Part shown: positions 24,421 through 32,551 of the stretch, piece after piece
Position numbering within the stretch: position 1 is the first letter of the stretch
Layout of the letters: every line of letters begins with the position of its first letter
DNA from: Bacteroides timonensis
GTDB lineage: Bacteria; Bacteroidota; Bacteroidia; Bacteroidales; Bacteroidaceae
Assembly: GCF_000513195.1 (NCBI RefSeq)
Contig: NZ_CBVI010000134.1
Span: 1-64,000 of the forward strand
Direction of reading: 5' to 3'
DNA length: 64,000 nt
The notes under the pieces: generated by a model
What the model saw: the letters and a program-made list of their open reading frames with translations, nothing else
Told to the model about the DNA's origin: nothing
The model's database searches: none
Translations under genes and position numbers: made by a program

Positions 24421-25752
24421 TCAGAAGCTATAATCAATGCTAAGACCGAACACCTTGTTAGTGCGGCTATATACATTGGTACCAGTCAATCCGGTATTGT
24501 TATAGTTTTGAGAAGTTTTAGTGTAATCCTCATAGGTAGTCCACATATAACCAACATTCAGATTAGCTTTTTCACTCAACTTCAACTTTGCTCCAAGACC
24601 CAAAGTATAAGAATCGCAAGAGAAGCTGGTATCACTCTGATAGTCGTTGGACAATCCATAGTCTGTAATCTGACCACCGCAGCTCACTGTCAGATGCTTG
24701 GTTACATCCCATTCAATACCGGCCAGATATTCGTTTGTTCCCTTTGTCAGAAACTTCTGCTTGCCATTGGCCATTCCTGCATTCTTGTCATCAAAGAAGT
24801 GATATTCCACAGATGCGCGCAATACCGGTATGAACTCATAGGCAACAGCCACGGATAGCATGGAAGGGATATCATTCGGAGTATTCACACCATGCTTATA
24901 ATCCGCCAATTCACTTTCGGCGGTACCAATCATACGAAGCGAGTTCTCTTTAGTGGAATTTTCAATGTTCAAATTAGTCATGAACTCATACTTTGCGCCA
25001 ATGTTCAGCTTGCCCAACTTGGCATCCAAGCCGATAACCGGAGTAAATCCCCATCCGGTCTGACTACAATCCAAGTCGATGCCGATAAGCTCCGTGCCGG
25101 CAGGTATCGTTCCTCCGGTAGGCAAAGGCAAATTAGTGGCGGCACTGGCATTCAATGCACCCTGATAGCCACCGGTAAAGTAATTCATGCGACCACCTGC
25201 AAAGACAGAAAGCCAGTCCGTCGCCTTATAAGTCAAGCCCAACTGTACAGAATAGATGTACTGTTTGCCATCCATGTAGCTTTTCAGCGAATAGGCATTA
25301 CTCGGAATGCCTTTGGCTCCCAATCCGCCTATCACCATAGCATCGAACATGGGAAGACCATCATCAAACGAAGCCTTTCCACCGCCACCGGTGATGCCGA
25401 AGAAACCGGAAAGCGTCCAGTCACTCGCCTTATAAGCGGCAAACACACTGGGAATAACAGGCGCGGACGCCTTACCTTCATAATACTTATTCAGCCCCAA
25501 TCCTTCGCACGAAGCATCGATATTTCTTGTTTGGAAAGCGCTCTGAATGCTCAAAGACATATGAAAACCGTCATTGGGCAAAAAGGCCAGACCGGCCGGA
25601 TTGGACAAAGCACCGTCTATTTCAGTTGTAGCACCACGGGATAGCATACGAAGAAAGGCGGCATGCTGATTTGTATTTGTCAGCAGTCCTCCTGCAAAAG
25701 TTGAAGTTGAAACGATTAGCAGCATAAGGCTAATCAACGAAAATTTTCTCAT
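24421..25752 (-). CDS. OmpP1/FadL-family outer membrane transport protein
   Basis: 443 residues with a signal peptide (MRKFSLISLMLLIVSTSTFA). The mature start GGLLTNTNQHAAFLRMLSRG and then TEIDGALSNPAGLAFLPNDG match the N-terminal plug segment (NPAG motif) of the FadL/TodX/OmpP1 family; beta strands follow, ending LSIDYSF. Family members take up hydrophobic molecules across the outer membrane; the natural substrate in Bacteroides is not known. Own promoter at 25781. Confidence 0.8.
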   Translation of the reverse strand: MRKFSLISLMLLIVSTSTFAGGLLTNTNQHAAFLRMLSRGATTEIDGALSNPAGLAFLPNDGFHMSLSIQSAFQTRNIDASCEGLGLNKYYEGKASAPVIPSVFAAYKASDWTLSGFFGITGGGGKASFDDGLPMFDAMVIGGLGAKGIPSNAYSLKSYMDGKQYIYSVQLGLTYKATDWLSVFAGGRMNYFTGGYQGALNASAATNLPLPTGGTIPAGTELIGIDLDCSQTGWGFTPVIGLDAKLGKLNIGAKYEFMTNLNIENSTKENSLRMIGTAESELADYKHGVNTPNDIPSMLSVAVAYEFIPVLRASVEYHFFDDKNAGMANGKQKFLTKGTNEYLAGIEWDVTKHLTVSCGGQITDYGLSNDYQSDTSFSCDSYTLGLGAKLKLSEKANLNVGYMWTTYEDYTKTSQNYNNTGLTGTNVYSRTNKVFGLSIDYSF

Positions 25753-25780
25753 CTAAATCTTTTTTAATTGTTAGCGGGCG

Positions 25781-25788
25781 CAAAGGTA
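25781..25788 (-). promoter_or_regulatory. -7 box of the OmpP1-like gene
   Basis: TACCTTTG on the minus strand, 28 bases before the ATG at 25752. A TTTTTTG lies upstream but at non-ideal (16-base) spacing. Confidence 0.55.
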
Positions 25789-26003
25789 CAACAATATTGC
25801 ACATCAAAAAACGTTTTGTGCAGAAAGATACATTACAGGCAAAAATTAATTGAAAAACAAACTGTTTCTAATGAAACTTATTAAAGAAAAGAAGATATGG
25901 ATAATGCATAACCGGAAAGTAATGAATTAAATGATAATTTAGGGGCGTAGCGCCCCGGCAAAGTTTAGCTTCGCTGACCGTTGGTTCCCTGCGGCGTATA
26001 AGC

Positions 26004-26112
26004 AATTTTTCAGACGCGGATAACGCGGATGACGCGGATTCTTTTTTTCATTCGAAATGATAGCGCAGCTTTTAAAATCCGCGTCATCCGCGTTATCCGC
26101 GTCTGAAAAATT
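26004..26112. repeat. 37-bp perfect inverted repeat (GACGCGGATAACGCGGATGA type)
   Basis: Arms 26004-26040 and 26076-26112 are exact reverse complements and carry three GCGGAT words each; the loop is 35 bases. Related in sequence to the hairpin module at 7696-7824. It sits next to the GGGTTATGA end of core copy B. Confidence 0.85.
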
Positions 26113-26140
26113 AAAAACACACCGATAAATTCCCATTTAA

Positions 26141-26384
26141 CTCATAACCCGACAGAAACGAATTAATTCATTATTTCAATAGTTTATTTGTTCTAATTTA
26201 TAACCACCAAAGATTAGTTTTGTAAATACTTGATTATCAAGCGTGTTATAATCAGGCTATCTCAGTATCATACTTAGGGTACCTCAATATGATACTGAGG
26301 TACCCTAAGTATCATACTGAGACCCCCTAAGTATGCGACTGATCTCGCAAATGTTTTGTTTTATAAATATTTATTATTTATATT
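26141..26384 (-). repeat. 244-bp intergenic core repeat, copy B (inverted)
   Basis: Read on the minus strand it has the same start, four 22-bp units and CGTTTCTGTCGGGTTATGAG end as copies A and C. Beyond its left end (26385-26426, plus strand) a further segment with GATAATCCGATATGATAA is shared with copy C only. Confidence 0.85.
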
Positions 26385-26689
26385 AGAGGTGCTTATCATA
26401 TCGGATTATCGTTTTGTTCATAACCGGAAAGAAAAGAAGGAAATTCAGACATGAAGAAGTACGTAAGTTGCTGACTGTATGAATAATTGGTGTTCCACCT
26501 TGTTCAGTCGTAGTGGGAATATACCCGACTTCCAGACCAATCCTGTAACCTCCCCATATCCGGTCCGTATCTTCTCCGTACCAAGTCCGTAGCAAATTCG
26601 GTTCTATAGGATACGGAGTCGCCTATGAACCTTATCAGCCATCCGTGTGTTATATAACATACAATAAATTCTAAAAACTTCAATAAACT

Positions 26690-27691
26690 ATGGCATATAC
26701 AATTGCTTTCTTCGGTACGAAGCTCTATGACGAGGATTCGTTCAATGACAAGAACAAAGAGTACGGTTTTGAACTCCGCTATTACAAAGGTCATCTGAAT
26801 AAACACAACGTGATACTGACACAGGGTGTAGATGCCGTCTGCATATTTGTAAACGACACCGCAGACGCGGAAGTGCTTCGCATAATGGCGGACAATGGCG
26901 TAAAGTTGCTGGCATTGCGCTGTGCCGGATATAACAATGTAGACCTGAAAGCAGCCGCTGATTGTGGCATCACGGTAGTACGCGTACCCGCCTACTCGCC
27001 CTATGCCGTAGCAGAATTTACGGTGGCCCTCATGCTGTCGCTGAACCGGAAAATTCCCCGTGCCACCTGGCGTACACGAGACGGTAATTTCTCTCTGCAC
27101 GGACTGCTGGGTTTCGATATGTACGGCAAAACGGTCGGCATCATCGGTACGGGAAAGATTGCCAAGAAACTGATTATGATTCTGCGCGGTTTCGGCATGA
27201 ACATACTGGCTTATGACCTATACCCCGACTATAACTTTGCCCGCGAGCATCAGGTGGTGTACACCACGCTGGATGAGCTTTACCACAGTTCGGACATCAT
27301 CTCCCTGCACTGCCCGCTCACCGAGCAAACCAAATATCTCATTAACGACTACTCCATCAGCAAGATGAAGGAGAGCGTAATGATTATCAATACCGGACGC
27401 GGACAACTGATCCAGACCAACGCACTGATAGAAGGATTGAAGAACAAGAAGATCGGTTCTGCCGGACTGGACGTGTACGAGGAAGAAGGCGAATACTTCT
27501 ATGAAGACCAGTCGGACCGCATCATCGACGATGATGTACTGGCACGTCTGCTTTCCTTCAACAATGTCATCGTCACCTCACACCAGGCGTTCTTCACCTG
27601 TGAAGCATTGGAGAATATCGCCACTACCACACTTCAGAATATCAAAGACTTTGCAAGCGGAAAAGCCTTGGAAAATGAAGTCAAGATATAA
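26690..27691 (+). CDS. D-2-hydroxyacid dehydrogenase (D-lactate dehydrogenase-like)
   Basis: 333 residues. N-terminal catalytic lobe with LALRCAGYNNVDL; Rossmann motif VGIIGTGKIAKK (about 148-159); NTGRGQLI (catalytic Arg), LDVYEEEGEYF (Glu) and VTSHQAFFT (catalytic His). This pattern is that of fermentative D-lactate dehydrogenases, reducing pyruvate to D-lactate with NADH in the cytoplasm. The downstream pirin gene starts 110 bases later on the same strand. Confidence 0.85.
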   Translation: MAYTIAFFGTKLYDEDSFNDKNKEYGFELRYYKGHLNKHNVILTQGVDAVCIFVNDTADAEVLRIMADNGVKLLALRCAGYNNVDLKAAADCGITVVRVPAYSPYAVAEFTVALMLSLNRKIPRATWRTRDGNFSLHGLLGFDMYGKTVGIIGTGKIAKKLIMILRGFGMNILAYDLYPDYNFAREHQVVYTTLDELYHSSDIISLHCPLTEQTKYLINDYSISKMKESVMIINTGRGQLIQTNALIEGLKNKKIGSAGLDVYEEEGEYFYEDQSDRIIDDDVLARLLSFNNVIVTSHQAFFTCEALENIATTTLQNIKDFASGKALENEVKI

Positions 27692-27801
27692 AATTAACAA
27701 TAAAAATCTGCTATAAGCAGAGGATAACATCTGACCATAAACTTTTTCAAAACCAGTTTGTTATCTAAACATATCAACCATTTAAAAGAAAGGAATTAAT
27801 T

Positions 27802-28506
27802 ATGAAAAAAGTAATAGACAAAGCGGAAAGCCGTGGACGTGCTCTATATGATTGGCTCGACAGTCACCATACATTCAGTTTCGACACCTACTACAACCCG
27901 CGCCGTATGAACTTCGGTGCCCTGCGCGTACTGAACGACGACCGTGTAGAACCAGGTAAAGGCTTCGGCACCCACCCGCATAAAAACATGGAAATTATCT
28001 CCATCCCCTTGAAAGGAAAGCTGAAACATGGTGATAGCCAGAAGAACAGCCGCTCCATCACGCCGGGTGACATACAGACCATGAGTGCCGGTACCGGTAT
28101 TTATCACAGCGAAATGAACGGCAGTGACACCGAACCGGTAGAGTTCCTGCAAATCTGGGTAATGCCGGAGAAGCTGAATACACCACCTGCCTATCAGGAT
28201 TATGACATCCGCCCATTGCTGCGCAAGAACGAACTGACGTTGATTGTTTCACCGGACGGTGACGCTCCTGCCAAGATGCTGCAACAGGCATGGTTCTCCA
28301 TCGGAGAGATAGAAGCAGGCAAAAAGATCGGCTACCACATGCACCAGTCGCATGCAGGGGTATACATCTTCGTGATCGAAGGTGAAGTGAAGGTGGACGA
28401 CACTGTACTCTCACGCCGTGACGGCATGGGTGTATATGACACTCACAGCTTTGAGCTGGAAACACTGAAAGACTCGCATATCCTGCTGATGGAAGTGCCC
28501 ATGTAA
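27802..28506 (+). CDS. Pirin-family protein
   Basis: 234 residues forming two cupin domains. FGTHPHKNMEII (two His) and GTGIYHSEMN (His, Glu) supply the four metal ligands of pirins. Bacterial pirins are iron-binding; some act as quercetinase-like dioxygenases, others as regulators. The role here is not known. The upstream stretch is without a clear promoter. Confidence 0.88.
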   Translation: MKKVIDKAESRGRALYDWLDSHHTFSFDTYYNPRRMNFGALRVLNDDRVEPGKGFGTHPHKNMEIISIPLKGKLKHGDSQKNSRSITPGDIQTMSAGTGIYHSEMNGSDTEPVEFLQIWVMPEKLNTPPAYQDYDIRPLLRKNELTLIVSPDGDAPAKMLQQAWFSIGEIEAGKKIGYHMHQSHAGVYIFVIEGEVKVDDTVLSRRDGMGVYDTHSFELETLKDSHILLMEVPM

Positions 28507-28587
28507 GTCTTTTAGATAAAAATAACAGCTAAAAGCCAAGGTTTGTGTAGCGTTTTTCGTAATATTGCGCTATAAATTGACCCTTGC

Positions 28588-29319
28588 ATGAAACTTGATT
28601 ACATTTACCATAGCGGCTTCGCGATTGAAGCGGACGGAGTGACAGTCATTATCGATTACTACAAAGATTCCTCTGAAACGGAATATAATAAAGGTATCGT
28701 TCATGACTATCTGTTGGGAAGCCCCGGAGAACTATATGTGCTCTCTTCCCATTTTCACCCCGACCACTTTAATCGCGAAGTTCTTTTATGGAAGGCCGAG
28801 CGTCCGGATATTCACTACATCTTCTCTAAAGACATTCTGAAACATCGTCGCGCCACACGTGAGGATGCCACCTATATAAATAAAGGTGATGTGTACGAAG
28901 ACCCGAATATCCGTATCGAAGCATTCGGCTCCACGGACGTGGGCATCTCTTTTCTGATCGACCTGCAAGGCATCCGGCTGTTCCATGCCGGAGACCTGAA
29001 TAACTGGCATTGGAGTGAAGAGTCCACCCCACAGGAAATCCGAAAAGCGGAAGGCGACTTCCTTGCCGAGGTGAAGTACCTCCAGCAGACCGCCCCTTCG
29101 GTAGACGTAGCCATGTTTCCAGTGGACAACCGTATCGGGAAAGACTATATGAAAGGTGCGGAACAATTCGTGGAACGAATAAAAACCGCTATCTTTGTTC
29201 CTATGCACTTCAGCGAGGAATACAAGGGCGGAAATGCTTTCCGGGAGTTTGCCGAAAGCAAAGGTTGTCGTTTCCTGTCCATCACCCGCAGGGGCGAAAG
29301 TTTCGATATTACTCAATAA
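28588..29319 (+). CDS. MBL-fold metallo-hydrolase
   Basis: 243 residues. SSHFHPDHFN is the HxHxDH zinc motif, LFHAGDLNNWHW gives the bridging Asp, and PMHFSEEY a late His. The fold is a compact UlaG/RomA-like beta-lactamase-fold hydrolase with no added domain. Substrate unknown. The DUF4468 gene starts 12 bases later. Confidence 0.8.
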   Translation: MKLDYIYHSGFAIEADGVTVIIDYYKDSSETEYNKGIVHDYLLGSPGELYVLSSHFHPDHFNREVLLWKAERPDIHYIFSKDILKHRRATREDATYINKGDVYEDPNIRIEAFGSTDVGISFLIDLQGIRLFHAGDLNNWHWSEESTPQEIRKAEGDFLAEVKYLQQTAPSVDVAMFPVDNRIGKDYMKGAEQFVERIKTAIFVPMHFSEEYKGGNAFREFAESKGCRFLSITRRGESFDITQ

Positions 29320-29331
29320 AACATACGCATT

Positions 29332-30462
29332 ATGAAAAATTTGACACAGTTTCTTTTTATGCTGTTATGCATCTGTCTGCCGGCCACAGCGTTTGCAGAC
29401 GCCAATAAAGATAAAGATGACGACAGCAAGTATCTGGCAGGTGCAGTACCCGAAGTAGATGGAAAAGTGGTATTCACCAAAGAATTCAGCATTCCCGGCA
29501 TGTCGCAGGAAGAAATCTTCAAACGCATGCAGAACTGGATGGAAGCACGGCTGAAAAAGAATGAAAACACCAGTCGCGTAGTCTACACCAATCCGGAAGA
29601 AGGACAAATCGTAGGTACGGGAGACGAATGGATCGTGTTCAGTTCGAGTGCGCTTTCTTTGGATCGCACAAAAATACTCTACCAGATTTCAGTAGTCTGC
29701 GCACCTGCGAAGTGTACGATGGAAGTAGAGAAAATCCGTTTCAACTATCGCGAAGGCAAAGAGAAATATACGGCAGAAGAATGGATTGTAGACAAGTACG
29801 CACTGAATAAAGCCAAAACCAAATTGGTGCGCGGACTTGCCAAATGGCGTAGAAAAACAGTAGACTTTGTAGACGACCTGGCCCTTGGAGCAGCCGAAGC
29901 CCTCAGTGCAAGCACTGCTAAGAAAGCAGCCGAAGCAGCTGAGCAGAAGGAAGCTAAGAAAGAGGAAAAGAGTGTTATCAACTCTGGCCCGATAGTAATT
30001 GCCCCAAAAGCAGAAGTTGAAGTGAAGACTCCGGCAGAAACCAGCAAAGTCACAGTAATCCCTGCCACTCCGCTCACCCCGGCTACTCCTGCAACGTCAG
30101 GTACAGTACCCGGTTACAAAGAAGTAGCTCCAGATCAATTACCGGCAAATGCCATCCAAATGGGTGCGGGCAAGTTAGTGCTTGTAATCGGCTCGGATGC
30201 TTTCAACATGACCATGATGACAGCAAATGCAGGTGGTTCATTGGGCAAATCATCAGGCAAGCCTGTTATTTTCAGCTTCCTTTCTCCCGACCAGCCTTAC
30301 GAACAGATGGAAACGGCAGAAACTTACACTGTTCGTTTCTATCCGGCAAACCAAACCGAACCGTCAGTTGTTTTGGAATGTAAGAAGATGCCTTCACAGG
30401 CTCCGATGGAAGGTCAGCCACGCATGTATGTGGGTGAAATTCTGAAAGCATTCGTAAAATAA
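29332..30462 (+). CDS. DUF4468 exported protein with Ala/Pro-rich linker
   Basis: 376 residues with a signal peptide (cleavage near TAFAD). Residues about 40-160 match the DUF4468 (TBP-like fold) domain: VFTKEFSIPGMSQEEIF, then YQISVVCAPAKCTMEVEKIR. A charged, Ala-rich helix (about 185-215) and a Thr/Pro-rich linker (TPLTPATPATSG) follow, then a C-terminal domain (about 265-376). Common in Bacteroides, function not known. Confidence 0.75.
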   Translation: MKNLTQFLFMLLCICLPATAFADANKDKDDDSKYLAGAVPEVDGKVVFTKEFSIPGMSQEEIFKRMQNWMEARLKKNENTSRVVYTNPEEGQIVGTGDEWIVFSSSALSLDRTKILYQISVVCAPAKCTMEVEKIRFNYREGKEKYTAEEWIVDKYALNKAKTKLVRGLAKWRRKTVDFVDDLALGAAEALSASTAKKAAEAAEQKEAKKEEKSVINSGPIVIAPKAEVEVKTPAETSKVTVIPATPLTPATPATSGTVPGYKEVAPDQLPANAIQMGAGKLVLVIGSDAFNMTMMTANAGGSLGKSSGKPVIFSFLSPDQPYEQMETAETYTVRFYPANQTEPSVVLECKKMPSQAPMEGQPRMYVGEILKAFVK

Positions 30463-30487
30463 TCACTAACAACTAATCACTAATTAC

Positions 30488-30865
30488 GTGGAAATAAAAG
30501 CTAAATTCGATCATTTTAATATCAACGTTACCAACTTGGAACGTAGTATTGCTTTCTATGACAAAGCATTGGGATTGAAAGAACATCATCGTAAAGAAGC
30601 CTCAAACGGCTCCTTCACATTGGTTTACCTGACAGACAACAGCACAGGTTTCCTTCTGGAACTGACTTGTCTGAAAGATCATCCGCAAGCTTATGAACTT
30701 GGAGAAAACGAAAGCCATTTATGCTTCCGTGTTACCGGTGATTATGAAGCTATTCACCAATACCATAAAGAAATGGGTTGGGTATGCTTTGAAAATACAG
30801 CTATGGGATTGTACTTCATCCATGATCCGGATGATTACTGGATAGAGGTGCTTCCGGCAAAATGA
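30488..30865 (+). CDS. Glyoxalase/VOC-family protein with GTG start
   Basis: 125 residues starting at a GTG. The two beta-alpha-beta-beta-beta modules carry FDHFNINVTNLERSIAFY, GFLLELTC, ESHLCFRV and the terminal DYWIEVLP: the His/Glu/His/Glu metal ligands of lactoylglutathione lyase-like proteins are all present. Glyoxalase I activity (methylglyoxal detoxification) is possible but unproven. 25 bases after the DUF4468 gene. Confidence 0.82.
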   Translation: MEIKAKFDHFNINVTNLERSIAFYDKALGLKEHHRKEASNGSFTLVYLTDNSTGFLLELTCLKDHPQAYELGENESHLCFRVTGDYEAIHQYHKEMGWVCFENTAMGLYFIHDPDDYWIEVLPAK

Positions 30866-30872
30866 TGAAAGA

Positions 30873-30941
30873 ATGGTAAAATGATAAATGGTAAGATGAT
30901 AGGATTACATTTCCTCATCTTACCATTTATCATTTTACCAT
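30873..30941. terminator. 27-bp perfect hairpin between convergent genes
   Basis: Arms 30873-30899 (ATGGTAAAATGATAAATGG...) and 30915-30941 are exact reverse complements, loop 15 bases. It lies between the stops of the glyoxalase (30865) and the small basic protein (30943) and can end transcription from both sides. Internally it is a near-repeat of ATGGTAA.ATGA. Confidence 0.7.
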
Positions 30942-30942
30942 C

Positions 30943-31125
30943 TTATTTATGACGACCTGCCCTTTTCTTTCGTATATCCGCCTTCATCTTGGCAGCACCG
31001 GAACCATGTTTCCCAGTAATATACGATTTCTTCTTGGCTTTAGTTTTCACCTTTCCATCTTCTTTGGGTTTGTCTTTCTTTCCTTTAAAGACGATACCGC
31101 CCATTATTGCATCTTCTATACTCAT
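30943..31125 (-). CDS. Small lysine-rich protein
   Basis: 60 residues, about one third Lys/Arg (KGKKDKPKEDGKVKTKAKKK, then AAKMKADIRKKRAGRHK). It has a TATCTTTG promoter box of its own 37 bases upstream, which argues that the ORF is real. Nucleic-acid binding is plausible from composition only. Confidence 0.6.
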   Translation of the reverse strand: MSIEDAIMGGIVFKGKKDKPKEDGKVKTKAKKKSYITGKHGSGAAKMKADIRKKRAGRHK

Positions 31126-31162
31126 ATTCGGTTTCTATTACTATTACATTTATAAGCCGACA

Positions 31163-31209
31163 CAAAGATAGTTTTTTTCTACCAATAGCCTGCATTTTTC
31201 GTATCTTTG
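31163..31209. promoter_or_regulatory. Divergent promoter pair
   Basis: TATCTTTG on the minus strand (plus coordinates 31163-31170) faces the small basic protein gene; TATCTTTG on the plus strand (31202-31209) faces the methyltransferase gene. Both match TAnnTTTG exactly. Confidence 0.6.
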
Positions 31210-31235
31210 CGGACAACTTTTAAAGATTGAATAGA

Positions 31236-31967
31236 ATGAACACTACACTGCTTTCTGCTGATAAGGACCCGATGGGTGCTGCTATTGCCGATTATTATAA
31301 ACAAAACAAGGCCGAACGGCTACGGGTCTTCTCCTCACAATTCGACGAGGATGAAATTCCGGTAAAGGAACTTTTTCGCATGGAAAAGCAGATGCCTCTT
31401 CTGGAACGTACCGCCCTGCAACTGGCTACGGGAAAGATTCTGGATGTGGGAGCCGGAAGCGGTTGTCATAGTCTTGCCTTGCAGGAAGCAGGCAAAGATG
31501 TACATGCCATTGATATTTCACCGCTTTCAGTAGAAGTAATGCAACAACGCGGTATACGGCATGCCACATTACTCAATCTGTTCGATGAGCATTTCCAAGA
31601 GACATACGACACAATATTAATGTTGATGAACGGTTCTGGAATCATCGGTAAGTTGGAGAACCTGCCTGCCTTCTTCAAAAGAATGAAGCAACTGCTACAA
31701 CCCAGCGGCTGCATCTTTATGGACTCCAGTGATCTGCGCTATCTGTTTGAGGAAGAAGACGGAAGTTTTGTGATTGATCTGGCAGGTGACTATTATGGAG
31801 AAATAGACTTCCAGATGCAATATAAGGATATTCTGGGAGAGTCATTCGACTGGCTTTACATTGATTTCCAGACACTCAGTCTTTATGCAGCCGAAAATGG
31901 TTTCCAAGCGGAGTTGGTAAAAGAGGGAAAGCACTACGATTATTTAGCCAAGTTGACCTTGAAATAA
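31236..31967 (+). CDS. Class I SAM-dependent methyltransferase
   Basis: 243 residues from the ATG at 31236 (an in-frame TTG at 31227 is less likely). ILDVGAGSGCHSLALQ is motif I, VHAIDISPLSVEVM motif II, and YDTILMLMNGSGIIG motif IV-like. Substrate unknown. Its last codons form a small hairpin with the bases after the stop. Confidence 0.8.
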   Translation: MNTTLLSADKDPMGAAIADYYKQNKAERLRVFSSQFDEDEIPVKELFRMEKQMPLLERTALQLATGKILDVGAGSGCHSLALQEAGKDVHAIDISPLSVEVMQQRGIRHATLLNLFDEHFQETYDTILMLMNGSGIIGKLENLPAFFKRMKQLLQPSGCIFMDSSDLRYLFEEEDGSFVIDLAGDYYGEIDFQMQYKDILGESFDWLYIDFQTLSLYAAENGFQAELVKEGKHYDYLAKLTLK

Positions 31968-31974
31968 GGTCAAC
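31952..31974 (+). terminator. Short hairpin over the methyltransferase stop codon
   Basis: GTTGACCTT (31952-31960) pairs with AAGGTCAAC (31966-31974), loop 5, spanning the TAA. No strong T-run follows. Confidence 0.4.
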
Positions 31975-31990
31975 CCGGACTTTCTGTTTA

Positions 31991-32530
31991 TTATTTCTTT
32001 GACAGCATTTCGTCAATCTTCTTCGTCAATGCGGCAAATTCCTTCTCATTGTACAAGCGGGTCAGCATCACAATGCGTCCGTCTTTATCAATCAGTACAT
32101 TGCGGGTAATGCCGGCATTACGAAGTGCATATTTGGCAAAGATATCCGCACCGGGATCCAATCCCAAAGGATAAGTAACGCCAGTCGACTTGCCGAATGC
32201 AATCACTTTGTCCAACGGCTCATCACGATCTATACCAATAAGAGCAAATGCAGAATTATCTTTGTGTTTCAGCCAGATATCCTTTTCGATAAAAGGCATT
32301 TCCTTGCGGCATACACCACACCAACTGGCGGTGAACTGTAACATCACTACCTTTCCACGAAGTTCGGAAAGGGTAACTTTCTTACCGTCTGTCAGGGTAA
32401 TGGTAAAGTTGGGAGCCATCTCCCCTACTCTTACAATGTAGCCGGTGCTATCGGCAGCTGCTTCCTGTGCTTTGCCCGATAAACAGCAAAGGGCAAACAG
32501 GATAAAAATCAAACTATTTACTACTTTCAT
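31991..32530 (-). CDS. TlpA-like thiol-disulfide oxidoreductase
   Basis: 179 residues with a signal peptide (cleavage near GKAQ). Thioredoxin fold with FTASWCGVCRKEMPF (redox CxxC) and the AhpC/TSA-like start GEMAPNFTITLTDGKKV. Probably a periplasmic disulfide reductase. It follows the SLC13 permease gene by 21 bases and is likely cotranscribed with it. Confidence 0.85.
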   Translation of the reverse strand: MKVVNSLIFILFALCCLSGKAQEAAADSTGYIVRVGEMAPNFTITLTDGKKVTLSELRGKVVMLQFTASWCGVCRKEMPFIEKDIWLKHKDNSAFALIGIDRDEPLDKVIAFGKSTGVTYPLGLDPGADIFAKYALRNAGITRNVLIDKDGRIVMLTRLYNEKEFAALTKKIDEMLSKK

Positions 32531-32551
32531 CGATCTTATACTTTAGTTATT

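Larger units (their letters stand above)
25753..26689. other. 937-bp repeat-rich spacer
   Basis: No credible gene. It contains the OmpP1 promoter (25781-25788), a GGGAACCAACGGTCAGCGAAGC motif (inverted, about 25965-25991), a 37-bp perfect hairpin (26004-26112), core repeat copy B (26141-26384, inverted) with its extension to about 26426, and one 22-bp-array unit (26502-26519). From 26520 to 26689 nothing is recognisable beyond the leader of the dehydrogenase gene. Confidence 0.7.

Noticed and set aside
24892-25644. 250-residue plus-strand ORF
   Set aside because: Antisense to the OmpP1-like gene, with no recognisable protein features.
25939-26136. 65-residue minus-strand ORF
   Set aside because: It lies inside the GCGGAT hairpin and repeat sequence and reads repeat words, not a protein.
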